In this document: in pieces, positions 17,975 through 26,900 of the stretch
How the letters are laid out: every line of letters begins with the position of its first letter
How positions within the stretch are numbered: position 1 is the stretch's first letter
Assembly (NCBI GenBank): GCA_963781725.1
Contig: CAWAGV010000001.1
Span: 434,001-498,000 of the forward strand
Reading direction: 5' to 3'
Source: BOG-931 sp963781725
Lineage (GTDB): Bacteria; Pseudomonadota; Alphaproteobacteria; Rhizobiales; Xanthobacteraceae
DNA: 64,000 bases
Position numbers and translations under genes: made by a program
The notes under the pieces: generated by a model
Told to the model about the DNA's origin: nothing
Seen by the model: the letters and a program-made list of their open reading frames with translations, nothing else
Database searches by the model: none

Positions 17975-20668
17975 ATGTCGATGCGCACCGTCGCTGCCGT
18001 GCTCGCGCTTGTAGCGTGCGTGCATGCTGGCCTGTGGGCACTCTCGCGAACAAAAGAAACGCCGCCGGATTTCACCGGGCAGCTCGCCAGCGTTTCTTAT
18101 TCTCCGTTCGCGGATTCCTCACATCCCGATAGTGGCCAACGTCCAACGCCCGAGCAAATTCGCGCCGACCTGAAGGCGATCGCGCCCTACACCCACGCCA
18201 TCCGCACCTATTCCGCCACCGGCGGCGCCGAGCTGGTCCCCCCGATCGCGGCCGAGTTCGGCCTGAAGGTCACGGTCGGTGCCTGGATCGACAAGGACCA
18301 GGCGCGCAACGAGCGTGAAATTCATTCCGCGCTCGAGCTGGCGCGTCATAACAGCAACGTCAACGCCATCGTCGTCGGCAACGAAACAACGTTGCGCGCC
18401 GAAATGACCGTGCCGGAGCTGATCGATCTCATCCAGAAGGTGAAGCGGCAAAGCCCGGTGCCGGTCACCACCGGTGAAATCTGGACGGTCTGGATCGATC
18501 ATCCGGAGCTGGCGTCCGCCGTCGATTTCATCGCCGCGCACATCCTGCCCTACTGGGAAGGCTTCGATTCATCCCATGCGGTGGATCACACCATCGAGTT
18601 CTACGACAAGTTGCGGCAGATGCATCCGGGCAAGCGCATCGTGATCGCCGAATTCGGCTGGCCGAGCGCCGGCTACAATTTCCACCAGGCCGAGCCCGGC
18701 CGGTTCGAGCAGGCCAGGGTGATCCGCGATTTCGTCAATCGCGCCCAAGCCTACGGCATCGACTACAATATCGTCGAAGCCATCGACCAGCCGTGGAAGA
18801 CCATGGAAGGCGGCGTCGGTCCCTATTGGGGACTGTTCGACGCGTCCCGCCAGGCCAAGTTCGCCTGGACCGGCCCGATCACCGATCCCGACTACATCAA
18901 GCAGGCCGGCCTCGCCGTGCTGCTGGGCGTGCTGCTGTCGCTGCCGATCCTGGCTCTGAGCGGCGTCACGATGGCGCAGGCGCTGATGCTTGCGGTCTCC
19001 GCGAACCTGGTCGGCGCATGGTTCACCGCGATCGTGGCGTTCTGGAAGGGCCACTACTTCGTGCCGGGAGCTGCCTTCGCGCTCGGGCTCGGTATCGTGC
19101 TGCTCATCCCGCTGGTCGCCATCGCCATGGCGCGGCTGGAAGAGATTGCCGCGATCGCGTTCGGCCGCGGGCCGCGCCGGCTCGCGCTCTCGCCGCCGCT
19201 GGTACCGGACACTTACGCGCCGAAGGTATCGATCCACGTTCCGGCGTGCTGCGAATCGCCGGAGATGCTGATCGCGACGCTGGATTCCGTCGCGGCGATC
19301 GAATACCCGAACTTCGAATGCGTGGTGGTGATCAACAACACGCCGGACCCTGCGCTTTGGCAGCCGGTCGAGGCGCATTGCCAGCTGCTCGGCGAGCGCT
19401 TCAAGTTCGTCCGTGTCGACAAGCTGTCGGGCTACAAGGCCGGCGCGCTCCGCCTTGCGCTCCAGCACACCGCAGCGGATGCGGAGATCATCGGCAGCAT
19501 CGACGCCGACTATGTGATCCAGCCCAGCTGGCTGAAGGATCTGGTGCCGCTGTTCTCCGATCTGCGCGTCGGCTTCGTGCAGTCGCCGCAGGATCACCGA
19601 GACGGCAGCCAGTCACTGATGCACACCGCCATGAACGCGGAATATGCCGGCTTCTTCGATATCGGCATGGTGCAGCGGAACGAGGTCAACGCCATCGTCA
19701 TGCACGGCACGATGTCGCTGATCCGCCGCGCCGCGCTGGAAGACGCCGGCAACTGGCCGACCGACACCATCGTCGAAGACACCGATCTCGGCCTGCATAT
19801 TCTCGAGCGCGGCTGGACCGCCCACTACACCAACCGCCGCTACGGCCACGGCCTGCTGCCCGACACCTATGAAGCCTACAAGAAGCAGCGCCAGCGCTGG
19901 GCGTTCGGCGGTTTCCAGCTCGTCCAGAAGCATTGGCGACATTTGCTGCCCGGCGCGACCGGCCTGTCGCGCGACCAGAAGCGCGAATACGCCATCGGTT
20001 GGCTGAACTGGCTCGGCGCCGAGACCATCGGCGTGATCGTTGCGCTGCTCAACATCCTCTGGGTGCCGGTGGTGGCGTTCGCCAACATCGCCGTGCCGGA
20101 CCGCATCCTCACCATTCCGATCATCGCCTCGACCGCGGTCGCGGTGGCGCACTTCGTGGCGCTTTACCGGCTGCGGGTGCGCGTGACGCCCGGCCAGATG
20201 GTCGGCGCGGTCTGCGCCGCGATGTCGGTGCAATGGACGGTCGCCCGCGCGGTCGGCATGGGCATCCTCCAGGAGCACGTGCCGTTCCTGCGCACCGCCA
20301 AGGGCGGCGTGGCCCGCAAGGGCCCGGACTTCGCGGCATTCTGGGAAGCGGTGATCGGCGGCTTGTTGATCGTCGGCGCGATCACGCTGGTGATGACCAA
20401 TTACAAGCAGGTGCGCGAGATCAATATCTTCGCCTTCGTGCTGGTGGTGCAGAGCCTGCCGTTCCTGTCCGCCGTCGCACTGGCGCTGATCGAGGGCACC
20501 CGGTTCAACTCCTTCGCCTTCTGGCAGGGCATCGAGGCCAGGATCGTCGCCAAGGTCGGCGAGCTGCAGCCGCAGCGCCGCGTCATCACCCAGGCGATTG
20601 CCAACCAGGTGATTGCCGCCGAGCCGCCCAAGGTTCCGGCCGACAACCGGATCGAAGCGGCGCAGTAG
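17975..20668 (+). CDS. ndvB: NdvB-like beta-1,3-glucan synthase (GH17-like plus GT2)
   Basis: An 897-residue membrane enzyme, close to the 102 kDa of Bradyrhizobium NdvB. The N-terminal hydrophobic segment leads into a periplasmic GH17-like domain (VVGNETTLRAEM; VIAEFGWPSAGYN; residues about 35-300). Membrane helices follow, then a family-2 glycosyltransferase with SIDADYV (DxD), VEDTDLG and KKQRQRWAFGG (Q-x-x-R-W), typical of processive synthases using UDP-glucose. More membrane helices end the protein. Starts at ATG 17975 or 17981 are both plausible; the upstream open frame lacks a signal-like sequence. Role: osmoregulated cyclic glucan synthesis. Confidence 0.88.
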   Translation: MSMRTVAAVLALVACVHAGLWALSRTKETPPDFTGQLASVSYSPFADSSHPDSGQRPTPEQIRADLKAIAPYTHAIRTYSATGGAELVPPIAAEFGLKVTVGAWIDKDQARNEREIHSALELARHNSNVNAIVVGNETTLRAEMTVPELIDLIQKVKRQSPVPVTTGEIWTVWIDHPELASAVDFIAAHILPYWEGFDSSHAVDHTIEFYDKLRQMHPGKRIVIAEFGWPSAGYNFHQAEPGRFEQARVIRDFVNRAQAYGIDYNIVEAIDQPWKTMEGGVGPYWGLFDASRQAKFAWTGPITDPDYIKQAGLAVLLGVLLSLPILALSGVTMAQALMLAVSANLVGAWFTAIVAFWKGHYFVPGAAFALGLGIVLLIPLVAIAMARLEEIAAIAFGRGPRRLALSPPLVPDTYAPKVSIHVPACCESPEMLIATLDSVAAIEYPNFECVVVINNTPDPALWQPVEAHCQLLGERFKFVRVDKLSGYKAGALRLALQHTAADAEIIGSIDADYVIQPSWLKDLVPLFSDLRVGFVQSPQDHRDGSQSLMHTAMNAEYAGFFDIGMVQRNEVNAIVMHGTMSLIRRAALEDAGNWPTDTIVEDTDLGLHILERGWTAHYTNRRYGHGLLPDTYEAYKKQRQRWAFGGFQLVQKHWRHLLPGATGLSRDQKREYAIGWLNWLGAETIGVIVALLNILWVPVVAFANIAVPDRILTIPIIASTAVAVAHFVALYRLRVRVTPGQMVGAVCAAMSVQWTVARAVGMGILQEHVPFLRTAKGGVARKGPDFAAFWEAVIGGLLIVGAITLVMTNYKQVREINIFAFVLVVQSLPFLSAVALALIEGTRFNSFAFWQGIEARIVAKVGELQPQRRVITQAIANQVIAAEPPKVPADNRIEAAQ

Positions 20669-20690
20669 TTCTCGCGTGCCATTTGGCACG

Positions 20691-20760
20691 CTCCTCCCCG
20701 CGCAAGCGGGGAACCAGTCTTCAATGTAAAAACTGGATTCCCGCTTTCGCGGGAATGAGT
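20691..20760. repeat. Dispersed palindromic repeat, family C, copy 1
   Basis: CCCCGCGCAAGCGGGG is followed by AACCAG, a short spacer, then CTGGATTCCCGCTTTCGCGGGAATGAG. Two nested hairpins can form. A second copy lies at 61693-61764. Here it sits between convergent ndvB and the amidohydrolase and could serve as a bidirectional terminator. Confidence 0.8.
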
Positions 20761-20767
20761 GGAGGGA

Positions 20768-21931
20768 CTAGCCCGCCAGCGCTGTCTCGGCGAGCCGCAC
20801 CCAGTACGACGTGCCGAGCGGAATGACTTCATCGTTGAAGTCATAGGCCGGGTGATGCAGTCCGGCGCTGTCGCCGTTGCCGACGAAGATGAAAGCGCCC
20901 GGCCGTTCGTTGAGCATGAACGAGAAGTCTTCAGCCGCCATCCGCGGCGGCGTGTTGGTGTCGACCTTGTCCTTGCCCGCGATTTCGCGCGCCACGCTCG
21001 CGGCAAATTCGGTCTCGCGCTCGTGGTTCACCACCACCGGATAACCGTTGGCGTAGGTGAGCTTGGCCTTCGCGCCGTAGAGCGCTGCCGTGCCCTCGAC
21101 GATCGTGTTGATGCGCTTGCGCAGCAGCTGCCGGGTTTCATCGTTGAGCGCCCGCGCGGTGCCGCGCAGAATGGCGTGCTGCGGGATGACGTTGTCAGTG
21201 TGCCCGGCCTGGAACATGCAGACCGAGACCACGGCGCTGTCCAGCGGATCGACGTTGCGCGCCACGATCGACTGCAACTGGTTGATGATCTGACAGCCGA
21301 CCAGAATGGTATCGATCGCAAGGTGCGGCCTAGCGGCGTGACCGCCCTTGCCTTCAAGTTCGATGGTGATGTGATCGGCGGATGCCATGACCGCGCCGGG
21401 CCGGGTGGCGAATTGCCCGACCGGCAGACCCGGATAATTGTGCATGCCGTAGACTTCGTTGATGCCGAACCGGGTCATCAGGCCGTCCTTGACCATGGCC
21501 TCGCCGCCGGCGCCGCCCTCCTCGGCCGGCTGGAAAATCACCACAGCGGTGCCGGCGAAATTCCGGGTCTCGGCAAGATATTTGGCAGCGCCGAGCAGCA
21601 TCGCGGTGTGGCCATCATGGCCGCAGGCGTGCATCTTGCCGGGCACCGTGGACTTATACGGCAGTCCGGTTTCTTCCTCGAGCGGCAGCGCGTCCATATC
21701 GGCGCGCATGCCGACCACCTTGTTGCCGGCTTTGCGGCCCTTGATGACGCCGACCACGCCGGTGCGGCCGATGCCCGGAACGACCTCGTCGCAACCGAAG
21801 GCCTTGAGCTTTTCGGCGACCGAGGCCGCCGTCCGGTGCACGTCGTAGAGCAGTTCCGGATGCCTATGCATTTCGTGCCGCCAGCCGGTGATCTCGGCGT
21901 GCAGATCGGCAATACGGTTGACGATGGGCAT
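20768..21931 (-). CDS. M20 family metallo-amidohydrolase (hippurate/amino-acylase type)
   Basis: This 387-residue cytoplasmic enzyme of the M20D/AbgA-HipO type hydrolyses N-acyl amino acids or related amides. Motifs are RHEMHRHPELLYD, MRADMDALPLEEETGLPYKS, HACGHDGHTAMLLGAAKYL (metal ligands), PAEEGGAGGEAMVKDGL (catalytic Glu) and GLHHPAYDFNDEV near the C-terminus. A dimerisation domain lies in the middle (GKGGHAARPHLAIDTI). Length is normal. The exact substrate cannot be told. It lies alone between ndvB and tRNA-Lys. Confidence 0.92.
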   Translation of the reverse strand: MPIVNRIADLHAEITGWRHEMHRHPELLYDVHRTAASVAEKLKAFGCDEVVPGIGRTGVVGVIKGRKAGNKVVGMRADMDALPLEEETGLPYKSTVPGKMHACGHDGHTAMLLGAAKYLAETRNFAGTAVVIFQPAEEGGAGGEAMVKDGLMTRFGINEVYGMHNYPGLPVGQFATRPGAVMASADHITIELEGKGGHAARPHLAIDTILVGCQIINQLQSIVARNVDPLDSAVVSVCMFQAGHTDNVIPQHAILRGTARALNDETRQLLRKRINTIVEGTAALYGAKAKLTYANGYPVVVNHERETEFAASVAREIAGKDKVDTNTPPRMAAEDFSFMLNERPGAFIFVGNGDSAGLHHPAYDFNDEVIPLGTSYWVRLAETALAG

Positions 21932-22079
21932 GGGGTTGATCCTTACGCAGCGGGCTACCCGGCTCGGTCGGGCCCAACCCTAGCAAAAGCCACAAGAAAA
22001 AGCGCGCGAGGCAATGTCCCGGCAGTTTACCCCGGCACACTAGTAATACGCGGCGGATTTAAGTATCTGACGCTCCAGC

Positions 22080-22155
22080 GAGCGCGTAGCTCAGTCGGTA
22101 GAGCACGTGACTTTTAATCACGGGGTCCTGGGTTCGAGTCCCAGCGCGCTCACCA
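22080..22155 (+). tRNA. tRNA-Lys (anticodon UUU), CCA encoded
   Basis: The acceptor arms GAGCGCG (22080-22086) and CGCGCTC (22145-22151) pair, followed by A and an encoded CCA. The D loop has TAGCTCAGTCGGTAGAGC, the anticodon loop CTTTTAA gives UUU, and the T arm GGTTCGAGTCC is canonical. The 3' 49 bases are duplicated at 37547-37595, marking this gene as the integration site of the adjoining island. Confidence 0.97.
22107..22155 (+). repeat. Direct repeat (attL-like): 3' part of tRNA-Lys
   Basis: 49 bases from GTGACTTTTAATCACGGGG to CTCACCA are identical to 37547-37595. Sequence similarity stops abruptly on both sides. It starts in the anticodon stem and ends exactly at CCA, the usual form of an attachment site at a tRNA 3' end. 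Confidence 0.9.
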
Positions 22156-22423
22156 AGTTGGCTTCGAAATAGAGGGTCTGGGTAACAAACGGGGTAACGA
22201 CGCCGCTGGTGCGTTTTGTGCCCGGTCCGCTTGGGTGGCCTTCCCCTCACGAAACGCATGGGCGAGGCCCATAGCCGCAAAGCGACGACGCGATGAACGA
22301 TGCCTCGATTTGAATCCGCGCAAGGCCAAGACGGGCGACCTCGACAGGGAGTGGCACGAAGCGAGGCGCAAGGGCTTCCCACCGCCGACGTAACAGGCCC
22401 GGCATCAGTTGGTCGCGCAGACT
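22156..22423. other. Left end of the tRNA-Lys island, no intact gene
   Basis: This is where an integrase gene would be expected, but none is visible. The plus strand ends an open frame with ...KAKTGDLDREWHEARRKGF and PPPT-stop at about 22393. It has the look of a protein C-terminus but no start, and its family was not recognised. Frames on the minus strand that include 'AGTRTQDPVIKSH' are translations of the tRNA itself. Confidence 0.45.
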
Positions 22424-24832
22424 TCAGTACGGCCAAGTCCAGTCGATAATCTCCGGCCGGTCAGTGCCGTGCTCGTGCGCATAGTGGAGATTGTCGATGA
22501 TGGCGTTCTTCATTTCCTCCTTGAGGTGCGCGGCTTTCGTACGCAGCTTGGGCACCCGATCGATCATGTCGATCACGAGATGGAAGCGAGACGCTTCGTT
22601 GAGCATCGCCAGTTCGAGCGGCGTGTTGATGTTGCCCTTTTCCTTGTAGCCACGCACATGCAGGTTCTCGTGCCCTTTGAAGCGATATGAGAGCTTGTGG
22701 ATGAGCCAGGGATAGCCGTGGAAATTGAAAATGATCGGCTTGTCCGCGGTGAACAGACTGTCGAACTCGCGCTCAGTTGAGCCGTGCGGATGTTCGGACG
22801 CCGGTTGCAGCCTGAACAGATCGACGACGTTGACGAAGCGCAGCTTCAGATCGGGCAGGTTCTCACGGAGGATGGCGGCTGCGGCCAAGGCTTCCATGGT
22901 CGCTACGTCGCCGCAGGACGCCAGCACGACATCGGGCTCCTCGCCTTCGTCGGTGCTCGCGCGTTTCCAGATACCTAGGCCCTTAGCGCAGTGGACGATC
23001 GCCTCATCCATGGTCGTGAACTGCAGGTGCTTCTGCTTGTCGGCGACAATGACGTTGATGTGATCGGTGCTGCGCAGGCACTCGTCGGCAACCGACAGCA
23101 AGGTATTGGCGTCGGGCGGCAGATAGACGCGCGTGACAGACGGACCCTTGTTGGTCACCAAATCGATGAATCCGGGGTCCTGATGAGAGAAACCGTTGTG
23201 ATCCTGACGCCAGACGGTGGACGAGAGAAGGATGGTCTCCGATGCGACCGGAGCGCGCCATGGCACGTGATTCTTGGAGATGTCCAGCCACTTGGCGTGC
23301 TGATTGATCATGGAGTTGACGACGTGGGCGAAGGCCTCGTAGGTGTGGAAGAATCCATGCCGGCCTGTAAGCAGATAGCCCTCGAGCCAGCCGACAAGCG
23401 TGTGCTCCGATAGCATCTCCATCACGCGGCCATCAGGCGAGAGTTCGCCGCCATCGGCGTCCTCGGGGAGCATGTCCGCCATCCAGGTCTTCTTGCTCGC
23501 TTGGTAGACCGCTTGCAGGCGATTAGAGGCGGTCTCGTCGGGGCCGAAGACCCGAAAGCTCGTCGGGTTGTTTTTCATCACGTCGCGAAGGTACTCGCCG
23601 AGCGGTTTCGTGTTTTCGTACATCGACGTGCCGCGTGTACTCACTTCCACCGCGTAGTCGCGAAAGTCAGGAAGCTTAAGGTCTTTGCGAAGCACGCCGC
23701 CGTTTGCACGCGGGTTGGCGCTCATGCGGCGGCTTCCTCTGGGCGCCAACTCCTTGAGCTCTGGCGCCAGCCGGCCGGTCTCGTCGAACAGCTCCTGGGG
23801 CTTGTAGCTGCGCATCCACTCTTCCAGAAGTCTCAGGTTGGCAGGATTGCCTCGAACGTCGGAAAAAGGAACCTGGTGCGAACGCCAGGAGCCTTCCACC
23901 TTGTGTCCCTTGATCTCCTTCGGCCCGGTCCAACCCTTGGGCGATCGCAGCACGATCATCGGCCACCTCGGGCGGGAAGGCCTATTTGAGTCTCGCGAGG
24001 CTGTCTGGTGGGCGCGAATCTCGCCGATGGCCTTTTCCAGCGTGGCGGCCATTTTCTGGTGCATCAGAGCCGGTTCGTCGCCCTCGACGAAATACGGTGT
24101 GTACCCGTAGCCGACAAACAGGGATTCCAGTTCATCGTGGCTCACCCGCGACAGGATCGTTGGATTGGCAATCTTGTAGCCATTCAGGTTTAGGATCGGC
24201 AGCACAGCTCCATCACGCACGGGATTGATGAATTTGTTGGAATGCCACGCCGTCGCAAGTGGCCCGGTCTCGGCCTCACCATCCCCAACGACGCAGGCCA
24301 CGATGAGATTAGGGTTGTCGAGCGCCATGCCGTAGGCGTGCGAGAGGCTGTAGCCGAGCTCGCCCCCCTCGTGGATCGAGCCCGGCGTTTCCGGCGTGAC
24401 GTGGCTCCCGATGTGGCCGGGAAAGGAGAACTGCTTGAAGAACTTCCGCATCCCTTCCACGTCTTCGCTCTTATCTGGATAGATCTCCGAGTAGGTGCCT
24501 TCGAGATATGCAGGCCCCAGCACTCCAGGGGCACCGTGGCCGGGCCCCGCTACGAAAATTACGTCGAGGTCGTCGCGGACGATCATCCGATTCAGGTGCA
24601 CCCAGATGAAGGACAGCGCCGGACTTGCGCCCCAGTGGCCAAGCAGTCGGTGTTTGACATGTTCGGGCCGCAAGGTCTCCCCGAGCAGCGGATTGTCCTT
24701 TAGGTAGATCATGCCCACGGAGAGGTAGTTGCACGCCCGCCAATAGGCGTTCATTGCCTCGAGTTCGCTGTTCGATAACGGGCCCCTCCTGTCATCCGCG
24801 TTCGTCTCTCGAGTCGATAAAAGCTCGTCCAT
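22424..24832 (-). CDS. xfp: Xylulose-5-phosphate/fructose-6-phosphate phosphoketolase
   Basis: This 802-residue ThDP enzyme cleaves fructose-6-P or xylulose-5-P with phosphate to acetyl-phosphate plus erythrose-4-P or glyceraldehyde-3-P. Features are VAGPGHGAPGVLGPAYLEGT (about 95-112), GDGEAETGPLATAWHSNKF (183-201, ThDP/Mg), NLNGYKIANPT, and in the second half ESxxVWRQDHNGFSHQDPGF-type residues and KPIIFNFHGYPWLIHKL. Length fits the family. The ATG at 24832 has GGAGG seven bases upstream. It follows fba by 32 bases, so the three-gene minus-strand order phosphatase-fba-xfp is likely an operon. It lies within the island. Confidence 0.96.
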   Translation of the reverse strand: MDELLSTRETNADDRRGPLSNSELEAMNAYWRACNYLSVGMIYLKDNPLLGETLRPEHVKHRLLGHWGASPALSFIWVHLNRMIVRDDLDVIFVAGPGHGAPGVLGPAYLEGTYSEIYPDKSEDVEGMRKFFKQFSFPGHIGSHVTPETPGSIHEGGELGYSLSHAYGMALDNPNLIVACVVGDGEAETGPLATAWHSNKFINPVRDGAVLPILNLNGYKIANPTILSRVSHDELESLFVGYGYTPYFVEGDEPALMHQKMAATLEKAIGEIRAHQTASRDSNRPSRPRWPMIVLRSPKGWTGPKEIKGHKVEGSWRSHQVPFSDVRGNPANLRLLEEWMRSYKPQELFDETGRLAPELKELAPRGSRRMSANPRANGGVLRKDLKLPDFRDYAVEVSTRGTSMYENTKPLGEYLRDVMKNNPTSFRVFGPDETASNRLQAVYQASKKTWMADMLPEDADGGELSPDGRVMEMLSEHTLVGWLEGYLLTGRHGFFHTYEAFAHVVNSMINQHAKWLDISKNHVPWRAPVASETILLSSTVWRQDHNGFSHQDPGFIDLVTNKGPSVTRVYLPPDANTLLSVADECLRSTDHINVIVADKQKHLQFTTMDEAIVHCAKGLGIWKRASTDEGEEPDVVLASCGDVATMEALAAAAILRENLPDLKLRFVNVVDLFRLQPASEHPHGSTEREFDSLFTADKPIIFNFHGYPWLIHKLSYRFKGHENLHVRGYKEKGNINTPLELAMLNEASRFHLVIDMIDRVPKLRTKAAHLKEEMKNAIIDNLHYAHEHGTDRPEIIDWTWPY

Positions 24833-24864
24833 GGCAGGCCTCCCGTTCGTTGTGTGTCCGCGGC

Positions 24865-25908
24865 TCACCGCGCGTACGCCTTGAGGGCCGATTCGCTTTC
24901 CATCGAGGGCGAATATCTGCCCAGAGCCGCCGCGCTGTCGCACTTGGCGCGGTGGTAGAACGCCCGCTGGCCGGCTCTGAGGTTTTCGTCCTTCCCATGC
25001 CAGGCATTGAGCGCCTCGTCCTGCAACGCGCGGCCGTACGAGAAGCTGAGCATCCAGGGTTTCGACCCCTCGAGCTTGTTGATCTCGCTCAGATGTGCGG
25101 TCGCTACGCGCGTATCCTGCCCGCCTGATAAAAAGACGATGCCGGTGACCGCAGCCGGCACATGACGGCGGAGACAGCGCACTGTGGCGACCGCAACCTC
25201 ATTGACAGAAGCCTGCTTCGGGCACGCGCCGCCCGAGACGACCATGTTGGGTTTGAGCAGCATGCCTTCGAGGATCACGCCCTGCTCAAACAGCGATACG
25301 AAGACTGCATGCAGAACATTCCCCGTTACTGCTTCGCAGCGTTCGATCGTGTGCAATCCGTTCATCAGCACTTCGGGTTCAACGATCGGCACGACGCACT
25401 GCTCCTGACAAATAGCGGCGTAGCGGGCGAGCGCATGCGCGTTCGAGCGCACGCAGGCCGCGCTCGGCTGATCGTCGCTCACCTCGAAAACGGCGCGCCA
25501 TTTGGCAAAGCGCGCGCCGCGTTCGCGGTATTCCCGGAGGCGTTCGCGAAGCCCGTCGAGTCCTTCGGTGATGTGCTCGCCCGACGAACCGGCAAGCGGC
25601 TTCGCGCCATTGTCGACTTTGATGCCCGGAATTATCCCCTGCCGGATCAGCAGATCCGGGAGCGGTGTCCTGCCGTCGTCCTGACGGATCGTCTCGTCCT
25701 GCATAATGACGCCGCTGATGAACTCCGACACACCCGGCGTCGTGAAGAACATCTCGCGATAGGTGCGGCGGACCTGCGGCGTCGACTCGATCGTCAGCGC
25801 CGCAAGCCGCCTGGTCAGAGTCGGGGCAGTCTCGTCAGCCGCTAATATGCCCTTTCCGTGGGCGACGAGAGCCTGCGCGGTCCTGCACAATTCATCAGGG
25901 GCGCCCAT
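24865..25908 (-). CDS. fbaB: Class I fructose-bisphosphate aldolase
   Basis: A 347-residue class I (Schiff-base) aldolase for fructose-1,6-bisphosphate; members often also act on sedoheptulose-1,7-bisphosphate. Family marks are GKGILAADETAPTLTRRL, RRTYREMFFTTPG, CVVPIVEPEVL, GMLLKPNMVVSG (the Schiff-base lysine region) and IVFLSGGQ. The C-terminus ends ESALKAYAR, near the usual flexible tail. The ATG at 25908 follows AAGGA. The frame extends upstream into the phosphatase gene but that part is antisense-like. Second gene of the phosphatase-fba-xfp operon. The class is certain; the symbol is by convention. Confidence 0.93.
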   Translation of the reverse strand: MGAPDELCRTAQALVAHGKGILAADETAPTLTRRLAALTIESTPQVRRTYREMFFTTPGVSEFISGVIMQDETIRQDDGRTPLPDLLIRQGIIPGIKVDNGAKPLAGSSGEHITEGLDGLRERLREYRERGARFAKWRAVFEVSDDQPSAACVRSNAHALARYAAICQEQCVVPIVEPEVLMNGLHTIERCEAVTGNVLHAVFVSLFEQGVILEGMLLKPNMVVSGGACPKQASVNEVAVATVRCLRRHVPAAVTGIVFLSGGQDTRVATAHLSEINKLEGSKPWMLSFSYGRALQDEALNAWHGKDENLRAGQRAFYHRAKCDSAAALGRYSPSMESESALKAYAR

Positions 25909-25943
25909 ACCCGTCCTTCTTTCTTGCGCCGTTGCGCCGAAGG

Positions 25944-26576
25944 TCAGCGTTCCTGCGCTGCGCTGCTCAACATTCTCGACCTCGGCGATGCTACGTCGAG
26001 TCCTTCCACTGCAATCGGCGCATTCCACCGCTTGATAGCGGGAATGCCTCGGTAATAGCTGAGCACGCTCAGCGTCGCGGTATCGAGGAGGAAGTGGCAC
26101 CCTGCCGCGGGCGGAAGCCCGATCCAGCGAGCCACGAAAACTCTGAAGATGTGGCCGTGGGCAAAAAGCGCGACATTCCGTTCAACGGCGCGCACCCGCG
26201 CTATCACCGAGTTGACCCTGCTGCCAACGTCTTCCGGGCGCTCTCCACCGGGACAGCCTTCGCTGAAAAGCATCCACCCGGGCGCCTTTTCAAGGATCTC
26301 TTTCGGTGTCAAGCCTTCATAGTCGCCATAGTTCCATTCGACTAGGTTGTTATCAATTTCAGCACGGTCGCCGAGACCGGCCAACTCGCACGTCTCTCGC
26401 GCACGCCGAAGCGGGCTCGTATAAACTCGTGCGAAGTCAACCTTCGCCAGAATCGGCGCCAGCTGTTTGGGCATTGTTCGGCCGTTTGCCGTAAGCGGAA
26501 TGTCCGTGATCCCGGTGTGCTGTCCACTCACACTCCACTCGGTTTCACCGTGCCGTATGAGAAAAACCCGCTGCAT
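25944..26576 (-). CDS. Histidine phosphatase, SHB17/phosphoglycerate-mutase-like
   Basis: A 210-residue phosphatase with the catalytic LIRHGETEWSVSGQHTG, followed by TDIPLTANGR, YTSPLRRARETCE, LVEWNYGDYEG and the second histidine in FAHGHIFRV. The R-H-G-x-T-E-W-S-x-S-G-Q-x-T-G-x-T-D-x-P-L-T pattern is also that of yeast Shb17 sedoheptulose-1,7-bisphosphatase. With an aldolase 35 bases downstream and phosphoketolase next, a sugar-bisphosphatase role (FBP or SBP to F6P or S7P) is more likely than glycolytic mutase. That is inference. First gene of the operon. Confidence 0.85.
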   Translation of the reverse strand: MQRVFLIRHGETEWSVSGQHTGITDIPLTANGRTMPKQLAPILAKVDFARVYTSPLRRARETCELAGLGDRAEIDNNLVEWNYGDYEGLTPKEILEKAPGWMLFSEGCPGGERPEDVGSRVNSVIARVRAVERNVALFAHGHIFRVFVARWIGLPPAAGCHFLLDTATLSVLSYYRGIPAIKRWNAPIAVEGLDVASPRSRMLSSAAQER

Positions 26577-26900
26577 GGACCTACGCCGTTGCTCCTTTTT
26601 CTCATGACCATGGCCCTAGGCCTTTGATGACCTCGTGCATGTTCTCCTAAATGTGGATGCAGGTGGTCGTTTCCCTACAAACGCTCCGCGCGTAACGTGC
26701 TCGTTCTCGGGAACGCGCGTCAGAAAACGCACTCGCGGCATGACGACGCACTTGCCGTGGCAAGTAGCACGCGCCCTCAGGTCTTTTTCGAAGCGCGGCC
26801 GGGAAGCAACTCCGGCGGAGCAACATGGCCTTCTGCAGCAAAGGTCTGATGGGGTGTCGAACGCCCCTCCCGACCGGCGGCGGGCCGCTTGCGACTTGCT

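Noticed and set aside
22059..22436. Minus-strand frame containing AGTRTQDPVIKSH
   Set aside because: This is a translation of the tRNA-Lys gene, a well-known source of false proteins; the same peptide appears at 37.5 kb because of the duplicated tRNA end.
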